A stretch of 64,000 bases of DNA, taken from NCBI GenBank assembly GCA_016169945.1, contig JADLSH010000388.1:7576501-7640500 (forward strand), written 5' to 3'. Under the pieces are notes generated by a model. It saw only the letters and a list, made by a program, of their open reading frames with translations, was not told the origin of the DNA and searched no databases. A program made the translations under genes and the position numbers. This stretch comes from Trachythela sp. YZ-2020 (Eukaryota > Cnidaria > Anthozoa > Malacalcyonacea > Clavulariidae). Shown here one piece after another: positions 22,061 through 33,458 of this stretch. The first letter of the stretch is position 1. Each line of letters opens with the position of its first letter.

Positions 22061-25000
22061 TAGCCAAAGGTGGTGCAATGCTTGGTGTGTGTATAGGATT
22101 GTTCTTAAGAACTTTTCCTTTAAGGAAATGTTTTCCAGTCTCTGTAATAACGACCTCCACCATCTTGCCCATCAATTCACCTTCATCCTTACGAACTAAC
22201 ACCTGCAAAGATGAAGTTGTCAAAAATATGAAGCCGGTGAGCGAAGGCCCTTCTTTTGGAGAGTTACGAGAAGCCACACCCGTCTGCGAGAAAGCGCTGG
22301 GGCCGAGGAGAAGCTTGTTTAAGTTTTAGCTTTACACGAAATGCTTAAAGTTTATCAATCTAGTTTACCATTTTGTGATGTGGTGGACGGAAAGCTTTAA
22401 CCCACACAGTTCTCTTCTGAGCAGTCTGGCGCTTGATGCTCCACAAGCAAGAGATCTCCAGCTGACTCTGTCTGCTTCAAGGCCAAGTCATGTGCTCTTT
22501 GGCTCAATTGTTCTCCAGCATGTTTCTTGCCGCCAGCTCGCCTGGGGAGTCCACCGTGAGCTGTCCGGGAAGTGAATTTGGTAGCATGCAATATACTGTA
22601 CATACTCCAGCCACCTTAAACGCTGTATCTAGATTACTTCTTCTCATAAAAGCCTTAATTCAGAGAGCAACTTACTCTGGAAGTGTTACCTGATCATAAC
22701 TCTTATTATGTGCCACGTAATTGACACCATCATGAGATTCTTCTGTGATCAATACTTTCTGGTTTTCACCCAACTAAAAGATTGAATTGCAGATAAAATA
22801 GGATCAATATCCATATTAACATCCTCGATTTACATACAATGCTAATCCTAACCATAATCCTAATCATAACCCTAATTCTAACCCTTATCCTAACGCTAAT
22901 CCTGACCCCAATCTTAACCATAACCCTAATAATTTCCTTGTATGTTGGTATGGGTTAGATAACTTTAATTATTTTGCTTTGTGGAGACACCACGCGTATA
23001 TTTACTTGGCAAAGCTTTCCCTCCATAAGCCCAGATTCGTCATCAGTGCATATAATAATACTGGACTAGTTTCAATTCACACGTCTGTTTTATACTTCTA
23101 TACCAGGGAGTTTAAGATCTACGACGCGCCATAACTCGACGACGCGATCTCAATTTCATCACTGGTGTGAATTCATACTTGGGCCATGATTGTCTGGTCC
23201 TAAACCTTAATCCGTTGCCTGCGGATAACTTCATGAAAGAAACAAACTCGGCCGAATAGAAGAAACAAACTCCCTAGACCTTAATATCGTCCTAGGAGTG
23301 AAAAGTACGACTTTTTAAGAAAATCTGATCGTTTTTCGATAGCTCACTGTTTTTTTATGCTTGTGCACAGTTAGTTACCTTATGGTCGTAGGGTTGATAA
23401 GTATTAAATAGTTTTGTAGTACGTCGTGTACGCCCCTTTACCTAAAATAAACGATGAAATATGAAAGAAAATGTATAGAAAATGGTTTGAAAGGTCGAAA
23501 AAAAACCCTGTTAAAAAATTACTCACAATAGCAGTATCAATTCTTTTCATACGAGCAGCAGGCGTACCAGGTCGTGGATAAAATTGATTAATAAATAAAC
23601 TTGGAAATTTAAAAAGTTCAACAATCTTCATAGTTTCTTCAAAATCCTAAAACACAGTGATGACGTATGAGCATGTTTACCAATTTATCAATTGTGAGTG
23701 CTCAGAAGAATTTGTTGATTTCAGACACACTTTTATGATATTTAAAAAGAAACATGTGGTAAACATCATCTAACGACACCATCAACAAAAAGTATTTCGT
23801 CATTAACATTCAGCAATACCTGTTCAGTTTCGGTCGGAAAACCACATATGACATCAGTCGCTACTGTAATATGCGGTACCCTATCAAATGAAAATGTGGT
23901 TAAACCTAGATTTAAGTCAAGTGCAGAGATATCATGCCTGCAGGCTTACTGTATGACAGGGTTCACACAAAACTTGAAAGTCCTTGAAAGTGCTTGAATT
24001 TGAAAACAAAAATGCAAGGCCTTGAAAGTGCTTGAATTTATAAAGGGTGCTTGAAATTCCTTGAATCCTTCTTCCTTAAGTTGCTGGATACTGTATTTTC
24101 TGAATTTTGTCAGCATGTTGGAAATTCATTAAGTTACAATTTGAACAGTTTAACAGCACTTTTTAACGACTTCTAACACCTTCTTTTCAGCCCTAAATAG
24201 TCCTTGAATTTCCTGATACATGGCCTGGAAAGTCCTTAAAAAGTTCTCTGACGTCATGTAAGATCATGAGTACTTCGCACGCGTCTTCTTCCTGTCATAA
24301 CTCTGCTAGCTTACAACTGCTTCGTAGCTCTGTTTTCCCGCCCATCTTTCTGTGCTTCAGAATATATGTAGTTCACATTTATATTCTCATTTTGTTGGAT
24401 GCAATCTATAGATGCAATCTTGTTACGCTTTTTGCTGTTTTGCCATTGCTGTTTGCCAATTTTGCCTTAACTGTTTGCTAGTTTTTGCCTTAGATGTTTG
24501 CCAATTTGCCATTGTGGTTTTTGCCTACAAGGCTAGATTGCTGACTAGCCTTGATCACCAGCAACACTTCTATATAGTCAATTATATGGTACACATATAG
24601 CATATCGAAATACATGCAATATACTTTTACAAAAAATAGATACATGTACCTTTCTTTAAGATATTGAACAACATGTTTAAAATCATCAATACAGTATTCA
24701 CGTTTCATATCAGCTAAAACACTGTCAGAACCACTTTGTACAGGGCAATGTAAGAAAGAATACATCCTGGGATTATTCATAATCTTTGCAATCTCCTGAA
24801 GTAGAATAATGTATATGACAATATTTCAATACTGAAGAGCTAGATGAGATAGCGAGCAGGCTTTTAATAGGCAAGCTAAGGAGGATTGAGAAGGCTTACT
24901 TGGCTTGACCAAGTTTTCAGAATGTCTTAAGAAAGATAGAGTGACCACAATCACGACGGATTGGATTTCTGTAGGTCAGTGGAGAAAGAGGCCGGGCAGT

Positions 25001-28000
25001 TCTGAAAGGGACTATGGTGAAGGATTTGGAGAGAGGTGGAGAGACGTAGAGTGAAAAAACGTGGCACAAGAGAGAAGTCAATGGCAGAGATTTGTGACTT
25101 AACATGTAGAAATGCACAGAATGAACTAAGACTAATATTTCTCTTGGAGACATTGGTTTGTGATGCTTCTGATGTTCTCAAATAATGAAAAGGTTGCTGA
25201 GTGAAGTAATATTATTACTATAGAGCTGCATCATACCTCAAGGTGCTCAAGAATATAAGGTGGATTAGTCATGCCCAATCTTAACATTGCTCCTTCAGGA
25301 ATCACATCAATAAGTTGCCATAACAATTCAGGTAACGACGAGCCAATATCTCTACCATAAGCTCCTGTGTCTTCACTGGTCAACCAAATTTCAACCACAC
25401 CCTCTGAAAGAGTCAATTTTCATATTACTATCCTGAAGTGATGATAAGAAATAGGATTATAGGATAAGCATTAGAAATAAGGCTAAGATTAGGGTTAGGA
25501 TTGGGACATTGAAAGCTAAACTGTTAGGATATATGTTGAACTACAAAAAAGTAACATAATAATTAGAAATGAAGGCTTAATGAAACATGGCATCAGTAAA
25601 AAAGTACAAATCAAATCATGTATAAGAGAGTAAGGAAAAACCTACAGTTAACATTGTTTCAGTATAAATTTGCTTTTATATTTATTTTGTATCTACCTTG
25701 GAATGCTTGTTTAGCTCGAGCAACAATTTCCTCAGGAGGATAGCTTCCCAATTCACCTCTGGCATGTTTTGTTTTACAGTATGTACATTGATTTAAACAT
25801 CTGAAAAGGTACAAAGCATTTTGTATTAAAATCAAAGAAAGATGGATTTAAAGAATAAACCACTAAAAATAACAAAAATACACAAGTAAATATGAACACA
25901 CACTCACCCAGTGCTTATAGCAATTATTTCAATTAGTGGATTTTTACGTATTTTAGGCAAGTCTAATTTTGCACCGCCAATCTTTCTCCCGTTTTCTTTC
26001 TTCTGTCCTAATATCCGAACAGTGTGACCTAGATATAATAAAAAAAATAATTATACGGGTACCGGAACCCTTTTTTCAGAGTTCCAGCCAGAACTGGTGA
26101 AAAAAGCAAGATTGGCTAGAACTGCAACTCTGTATTATTTTGGAGTTAGAATATCAAGTTTATTTAGTGATGAATATGAACCCAAATTTGAACAGATAGC
26201 ATTACTGACATCATTTCAATTTCACAGATATGGAGTGAAAGACACATTCAAAATGCCAGTCTGATATCAGACAAAGTAACATATAACCACAGCTGAGCTT
26301 AAAATATTGGTTCTGTACACTACTAGTTGCTCGACAATAAAAATGTCCTGGAGACCAGCAGAGTAGGTTTGCATTAAATCTGGCAATAGTATTGTCTATG
26401 AGCATGGTTTAATTAATGATTCCTGTCATTCATAGGAGTGAGATATATTTCTTAGGTCTTTCTTCAAGTTTTCAAGTTACAAATCTTCATCCTACCTTTC
26501 AGAGTCTCTTCTACTGCTTCTACAATTCTGTCAATTTGTTGCACCTAATACACGAAAAATTACATGCAAAATATTGGGGATGCAAAATATTGGGGATGCA
26601 AATGTGGGTTGTCAGGCTCTTGTGGGTTAGGCTGAGACTTTCAACTCGAGAGCCTGTTCGCAGACTAGAAAAGATCCAGACTCCTACTAGGGGGTAAATG
26701 TCTGCTGTCCAAAGACAGAGGAGGGGGGGGGGTCCACTTCTATAATAGCAACTGGGCTGACTGAAGGAGGAAGCTGTCTGGATGTTTTGTGGAATCAACC
26801 ATTCTGACTGTCCTGTTGCTACAAGTTTTACTTCATGCAAAGGTGCATAAATTATATTTATATTATACCTATCTAAGCTTTCATGGTAGTTGTAAAATCA
26901 TGATTGTTACACAGTTAAACAGCTATCATTCAAAGGCTATCATCCAAAATTACTGGGTGGGCATTTGACCCCCGCCCCACCCCCAAGGTTCTCCACAGTT
27001 GTGAGCGGGGCAGGTGAAAGTGGTGTCTGAACAGGTAAGCGTCCCGTAGTAGTCCACCACTGACTGTGTAGTAGTCCACCACTGACTGTGTAGTAGTCCA
27101 CCACTGACTGTGTAATAGTGGTACACATACTTACCCCAATGATACTGAGGCCACGTAACGTATCATGCCCAGGCTGTCCTTGTCCAACACAACCAGCTAA
27201 GATTAAATGTTTATCGCTCTCTTTCGCTTTCTTGATGCTATTTCTAAAATTATCTTGTGAAGGATTCTTTACGGTACAACTATTTAGCAGCCAAAGATCA
27301 GCATCCTCAGGATTGTCTGTAAAAATTGATTAACACATCTTAAACTAAGGGGTCATATCCATAATTATCAATTTTCACAAGTGTACAAACCATACGCTGT
27401 GTGTGTGTGTGTGTGTGGGGGGGAGGGGGTTAATGACCCATGTATGCTTTCCAAAAGAAGATAAATGTTGATCATTGGATAAAGAAATTATGCTTCAAAA
27501 AGAGAATTGAGATTGCAGAAATTTGTAGCCAGTGTTTGAGACCCATATTGTCCAATTCACATAATTGCCTCTTTACATTAGGGAGCTTCAGCAATGACTA
27601 CGAGTACGACTATGAGATTGATCACTTTCGTGCCAAACGCCGTGTTGTTTGCATACGCCATCTCGCAAAAATCGTAGTCGTTCAGTTAACTACGAGATTT
27701 TTGATAAATCTACTACGACTTTTGCAAGATGGCGTATGCAAACAACATGCGAAAATGACGAATCTCGTACTCGTAGTCACTGCTAAAGCTCCCTATTATT
27801 GCATGGCCATCACAGAGTTGACCTGGGATAAGACTTCAGACCAATGAACAACTTAACATGTTTGAACTATAAACCCATCATTTCCAAGGTTCAATATTAA
27901 AGAGAATGTTCTCTGAGATCGGAAAAAAGAGTGAGAATGTTGATAATTATGGATCACCCCTCAACTAAATGTATTTTATACTGGATAGCTCTGTCATTCA

Positions 28001-28333
28001 GTTCTAAACTTGACTCCTTAATAGAGGCAAGTAAGGAAAACACATGGTTCAGTAATACTAACCTATTATTTTATAACCATAAGCAGCTAACTGACCAGCC
28101 ATATATTCACTATCACTATTATTATGTGAACAACCCCAGGTCTTTATATATATCTTTTGGGTTCCTGGTATAATGCTATCTGAAAGTGGCTTTTCATCCT
28201 TTAAATCTTTGGTACGCCTTCCTTTTCTTGCTTTGGGAAGAACATCATTTTTAACAGGGAATCTATTATTTGGAGTCAAGTCATCTTTACTTATAATATC
28301 TTCAATATCGTCTAACCCTCCAACACAAGACAT
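22008..28333 (-). CDS. CDKAL1: CDKAL1, tRNA methylthiotransferase (ms2t6A37)
   Basis: A radical-SAM enzyme that 2-methylthiolates t6A37 of tRNA-Lys(UUU). Twelve exons: 28333-28063, 27316-27135, 26544-26496, 26028-25908, 25800-25697, 25403-25237, 24795-24650, 23880-23820, 23646-23527, 23441-23379, 22773-22690, 22202-22035, all GT-AG and in phase (512 codons). It starts at an ATG ([13 protein letters not shown]). The UPF0004 domain has [23 protein letters not shown] and NSCTVKN; the radical-SAM 4Fe-4S motif is CLNQCTYC (exon 25800-25697); then [43 protein letters not shown]; and a C-terminal TRAM domain ([18 protein letters not shown]). It lacks the C-terminal hydrophobic tail anchor of human CDKAL1 (579 residues): either exon 12 reads on to a TGA ending at 22008 (520 residues) or a last exon was missed. 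Confidence 0.95.
22845..22935. repeat. Degenerate CTAACC-type repeat in a CDKAL1 intron
   Basis: Irregular array of CTAATCCTAACCATAACCCTAAT-like hexamers, a decayed relative of the telomere repeat, between CDKAL1 exons 23441-23379 and 22773-22690. Confidence 0.6.
23007..23046 (-). ncRNA. Hammerhead-ribozyme-like motif, copy d (best core)
   Basis: On the minus strand: CTGATGA, an imperfect stem II loop around CTGGGCTTATGG, an intact GAAA, and GCTTTGC as a minimal stem III, then CAAGTAAATATA. Flanking TATTATTATATGCA and AAATATA could pair as stem I. CUGAUGA and GAAA are both intact; the stem III closing pair is A-C. Confidence 0.5.
23945..24250 (+). mobile_element. CAGGGTTCACAC / CTTGAAAGTCCTTGAAAG repeat fragment
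   Basis: Begins CAGGGTTCACACAAAACTTG and is rich in CTTGAAAGTCCTTGAA-type words; the right part ends near CTGGAAAGTCC. This resembles a DNA-transposon family widespread in animals. I could not define both ends. Confidence 0.4.
27047..27117. repeat. 22-bp tandem repeat, about 3 copies
   Basis: TAGTAGTCCACCACTGACTGTG repeated three times, ending just before the donor of CDKAL1 exon 27316-27135. Confidence 0.85.
27579..27795. mobile_element. MITE with long terminal inverted repeats
   Basis: Left end GGGAGCTTCAGCAATGACTA at 27581, right end TAGTCACTGCTAAAGCTCCC ending at 27793. The arms continue to pair inward (CATACGCCATCTCGCAAAAA against TTTTGCAAGATGGCGTATGC), so the whole element folds into one hairpin. 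TA dinucleotides flank it. It lies in CDKAL1 intron 1. Confidence 0.75.
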
Positions 28334-28634
28334 GATTTTTGTTCTTGAAAACCAAAATCTTTATTATTTTCTCTTGTTTCAATAAACAAACTTCACCCGA
28401 GTCGTAAGTTTCAATCACAGCTAATTTCACGCCAGCTGCTAGCCGTAAAAAATGTCGCCGATTGCTCGGCTGCCAGTACGCATGTACTTTAAGCTTCTGA
28501 CTTGCAGATCCAGTGATTGGAATGTTCCATTGTCTTTTAATTGTTTTGAAAATTCCACTGTTCTCCATGCCATCCGGTCACTCACTGTTCTTGAAATGAG
28601 TTATGCAAAAAGTTTGTTTATGCAAAGTTTAGGG

Positions 28635-28929
28635 GCTTCGGTGGCGCAATCGTCAGAGCACGCGCCTTTCACCTCTGATATCGTGGGTTCAAGTCCCCTT
28701 AATTTGACGACTTATGATAGCTATGTGAAAAGAGTTAGTCAACGCTCTGCCGAAAGTCGTGGGTTTTCCGGCACTAGCTGTGTCCTTGATGGCGAGCTGT
28801 TGACCAACTGCAAGTGGGGTAAAAGCCCACCCCCTTACTTACTTGAGCAGCCTCTGTGACTTGCAATTCAGCCAGCAACTATGCCGCAGTAAGGACCTTA
28901 AGTATGGCCCCTTACTTACTTAAAAAAAA
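28635..28929 (+). mobile_element. tRNA-derived SINE, second copy
   Basis: Same family as the copy at 14760: identical head GCTTCGGTGGCGCAATCGTC, A box 28642-28652, B box GGTTCAAGTCC 28686-28696, body GTCGTGGGTTTTCCGG with an internal deletion, and an A-rich tail ending near 28929. It lies just upstream of CDKAL1. Confidence 0.75.
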
Positions 28930-29035
28930 GCCTATTGAGTAAAGGTGCCAGACGTGTTGCCTGGCCTCCTTCCCTTGGCATGCGGGTTTCAAACAGGAGT
29001 GTCTGATTATTCATAACCCTACTCTTTGTGATGTT

Positions 29036-29350
29036 ATTTAACAATTAGACAACGAGGCCGAGTTGGCTATGAGCGAATAGTCAACGAGGCGAAGCCGAGT
29101 TGACTATTCGCTCATAGCCAACGAGGCCGAGTTGTCTAATTGTTTTAGTATAAACTATAGCATTTATTGAGAACTAGGGAACACAATACAAAAGTAAACA
29201 AAAGTATTAATATTAATTTTAAACGTGAATTTTCACGCCATTGTTTTGAATTTTGCTACTAGTAGACTATCACTAATAGTCTACGAGTAGCGTAGCCAAT
29301 CAGAACGCAGGAAAAGTGATAGTCTATTACTAAGTTTATACTAATTCACG
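29036..29350. mobile_element. Palindromic MITE-like element between COPB2 and CDKAL1
   Basis: 29038-29146 is a long imperfect palindrome: ACAATTAGACAACGAGGCCG at one end and GAGGCCGAGTTGTCTAATTG at the other, around TATGAGCGAATAGTCAAC and its complement. A second inverted pair ATAGTCTA/TAGACTAT with GTAGCCAATCAGAACGC follows at 29260-29330. A related ATTATTCGCCGAAGGCGAGG...CCAATCAGCG fragment is at 41200-41320. Confidence 0.55.
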
Positions 29351-30085
29351 ATAGTAATGTGGAATGTCGCCCAAAATTATGGTTCCAATATTGGGATGAG
29401 GATTTTGTGCATAACAACGTTTGTGTGAAAACAAAGAAAAATATTAAATATCATAAAACTCTTTATTTAATAGTTAATACATACTAACTAAATTTTAACA
29501 CGTCTGAATGAAATTGTGCAGTTACTACAAATAGCATCGGAAATAAAGTTATCAGAGATCATTAATTATACACTGGTAGACTTTAGAAGTCATAAAGTAC
29601 CGCTCAGAAATATCCGAACAAACATCGTTGTTAATATGCGGTTGTTGCACCGATTAGCGACCGTAACCTAACCACAACCAAACCAGTTTTAATAATAATA
29701 ATAGTTTTACCGCGCCTTACTGGCAATCAAACCGCAACTAAACCGCAAGGCTACTTCTGTGTGGTACCATTGCCAATCAAGATATGATCTGAAAACTCGA
29801 CCAAAGTCTTTGTTCTATCTTTTTGTTCATGTTTATACAACTTGTGCACGGCGAAAAGAATGAAATCTTTGCATAATGAAGCCATCATCCAATGGCATCA
29901 TCTTGTTCAACCGTACTGTTGAGATATTTATAAGTGAAATTTCAATAGATTTGTGCACCATGAAGTCGATATAACACAAGCTCATTATAGACACTTTGAA
30001 GTTTATAAACCATATCTCGACTTATTATGGTGGTACTATATCTGCATTATATCCCCGAGTTGAGCATTTCGATTGCTTTAACCAA

Positions 30086-33000
30086 TTATTCGTCATCGAG
30101 TAGATCGTCATCATCTAGATCGATGTCCTAACAAATAACAAGAAAATAATATAAGGCATTTTATGCTTAGTTGTAATTCTCATTAACAAATCATGAAAGA
30201 AAACACAAAGGAGATCATGATCACGAAGGAGCTTGACGGAGTATAAAATTGATGAGAAAATATTGAATATTTGAGTGGAAAGGTGAGTTTGGAAGAGACA
30301 AAGTACTTTTTCAAGTTCATGTAGAAAGCGAAAGTTGTATTAAATTGAAGAAGAATTTCACAACGTTGCAATTTGTAATACTTACATCGTCATCATCATC
30401 GTCGTCAAAGTCGATATCATCATCGCCGAGATCATAGTCCTAATAATGAATAAAACATTCTAAGTGCTCAATAATTGATAAATTAAACATTCTAAGTTCT
30501 AAATAATTTCTAAGTTAAACATTCTAAAATCTAAATAACTTCTAAATTAAACATTCTAAAATCTAAATAACTTCTACATTAAACATTCTAAAATTTAAAT
30601 AAGTTCTAAATTAAACATTTTTAATACATAATTCAGTTTCAAATCACTATAATAATAACAAATGGTCTTTACACGAACCTCGTCACTATGTGAAAGCGTT
30701 TTCTTTACTGGCTCTTTAGCAGGCTGGGTTTCTTGTGGTTTAGTAACTTCAGCAGGAGCTGGTTCAGCTGTTTTAGCTGGCTCTCCGGATGCCTCAATAT
30801 TTAGATTTCCAACAGAATCCTGGAGAATGAAAATGTACTAAAAATGTCAAGTTACACCTCTACGTCAACTGCGAGAGAACATTAGAGGAACAAAACTCAC
30901 AGTTAGCTTTAAGGGTCAAAGAACTGGTCAGGGCTGCAAATCATTTTCTGATAATAAATTGTTCTGAGCTGCTCTGCTTTCTAGAAATCTCGCCTCCTAG
31001 TTATTTACAGTTCATAAAGATTACAGCGCGTCCTATTGGCTATTGCCTTATAACGTTTTCTGCTATCCTTAAGAATTTTCCTGGGACAAATAGTCCGCAG
31101 GTTTCGAACAAAGTACTGACAAAAGAACTAGCCCCCGAGGTTGATTTTTTGGCTACTGCTCTAACTATTTATAAAGGAATTTCAAGACATACCGTCACAT
31201 TATCAACATTGGAATCTTCCTTTATTTCAACTCCTTTAATTTCTTCAAAGATATTTCGGTCGAAGTTATTCTACATCGGAGGAGATAAACATACATGCGA
31301 TTATTTTCATTTCAGCAACTTCTATTTGTTAATTGTAGGTTTGCATGACGAAATAAAGATTATTTATTTCACTAAGCGTTCGATCCGTTAGCCCAGATCT
31401 TCAATAAATGATCAAATAAAGCTGGACATGAACGAGATAAAGTACAGTAGCTATGTAAGGTGTCACCCAAATCATAAATATAGAAGTAAAATACTAACAT
31501 TAAAGTAAAATAAACTTGATACATCATATAAACAGAGGACTTACTGTTAAACGAGGATAGTCACCAGCTGCTACAAGAGTTACTCTTTCTTTCTTCAAAA
31601 ACTAAAACGATATGAAATGATGTCAAGCTCACAGAAACACACACAGACACATAAAACGTGGCGCATACAGCTTCGCTCACATCAATGTATATTCTTTCTT
31701 ACTCAAAGATGGAACAGCATATTATAAAATGTACTCACTATTGTACGTATAAAGGGGGACTGTAATTTGCATACGAAAACAAACATCACAAAAATTGATC
31801 GAACCTGTTCTGCTTTTAAAGCCTCTTGGAACTCCGGGAAGAGATTTTCATACTCTGTTGGATCAGCTAAGGAGTTCGCTGCTTTCTTATTATGCTTTGC
31901 TAAATCTTCTTTCCATAAACCAACGACTCTTTGAAATGATAAAAAATGCGTGAAAAACGGTCACCATTAACGGATGTACACCAGATAATGGTCAATGTGG
32001 GAATGTATAATGGAGTGGGCGCGAGCATACCTGGAAACGTGGCTAGGTAGATACGTTCTTGCCATGAAAGCCGCTTCAGGGTAACGTCCAGTGTTACAGA
32101 GTAGGTCCAGGCAATCTTCTAACCTAATTAGAACACGTTCAGAAGATACTTAATAAAGGATAATTAGAATATCAATTATTATTAGAAAGAACTTGTGTTC
32201 AAACCAGTTGATCTATATCGAGGAGCAGGGAGCCTGAAACTAGCCACAGAAACGAAATCCATTTTGTTTGAACTAACAACGTACCTTCCCAAGAGATAGT
32301 ACGCCAAGAATGCTACGTTGTTTTTCCCTTTTTCTAAAGCAGATTCTGCCAATTTAGCAACCATGTCAGCATGACCGGCAGATGAAGCTAGAAGCAGTAA
32401 GCCTCCGAAATCTTCAGCACGATGAAGACATTCCTGGGCCAACTGGAAATCACAATTCTTGATGGCCAATTCCGCAAGTTGTTTCCACTTTTTCTCATTC
32501 TGTAAAAACACAGAAATATCATAGCACAGCGAAAACAACAATACAATTTATTATTTATACCAAATTACAAACAATATTATTTGAATTGTTAATAGTTACG
32601 TGTCGATAGAAAATTGAAGTATTCGTACTGTATCGTGTCTACTTTGAAATTCGCTATAATACCCTTGTACCCGTGACACTCATGATAATGCATGTTAAAT
32701 ATTTTAAACAAACCTGATCTTCTAAGGCGATTTCATAGGCTATCTTCAATTCTCCTAACTGAATTGCAAGTTCGAACCTGGGAAAACATTAAAGAATTCT
32801 TCAACCATGCTTCCTAACGATCGTTTAGCGGTGCATTAAAGGTTGTACATCCCTTTTTGCAGCTACGTTAAAAAGCGGAACTCCTTGCGAGACACTTTAT
32901 GTGACTTGCGCAAAATTCTGGGAATTTAATGGCATATTACAAACGTGGATGTGATGAACGTTGAAGCTCTTTTAAAAGCATATCAACTCGGATAGGCTGG

Positions 33001-33458
33001 GCATGTTATGTGAAAGCACCACCGTCAAATACCACGCTTCCTTTCGTATGAAGTGCTGACAGATCCAGAGATTGGTGTGAGTAAATAGAAGTAAACAGCT
33101 CAGAATCGATAATTATGGGGCGAAGCTACTAGAACAGGCATGGAAAACATTGAGCAAAGAGCTGAAAACACAAAACGAAGACACTTCATCAGTGTACTCA
33201 ATCGTTTCAAGAGGTCGATTACAGCATCGCAGAGTCAAACGTTTACATCACCAAGTTATCATCAGACAACATAACAAGAGAAGAGTTTGACCTGTGCTTT
33301 GGCATTAGGATGTTAATCGAATAGGAAGGGACTTCGTATATATGTGCATACCTGTGTTCAGGGTCACATGAAACAGCTAATGCTTGTTGTTTGTATCCCT
33401 GCTTCTCCAGGAAGTGAGCAACACGGTTACGTTGTTCTTTTGGAATAGTCGGCAGAAC
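30086..33458 (-). CDS. COPB2: COPB2 3' exons: alpha-solenoid and acidic tail
   Basis: Exons: 33458-33352, 32777-32714, 32499-32285, 32123-32031, 31928-31805, 31601-31545, 31270-31193, 30819-30679, 30439-30386, 30127-30086 (stop). The solenoid that contacts alpha-COP reads [88 protein letters not shown]. The C-terminus is a low-complexity acidic tail built from short exons ([18 protein letters not shown], then [13 protein letters not shown]), longer than in human and partly a GAT trinucleotide run. Confidence 0.93.

Noticed and set aside
28302..28568. Minus-strand frame MENSGIFKTIKRQWN... overlapping the CDKAL1 start
   Set aside because: Out of frame with CDKAL1 exon 1 and reads into its 5' flank; most likely untranslated leader or chance.
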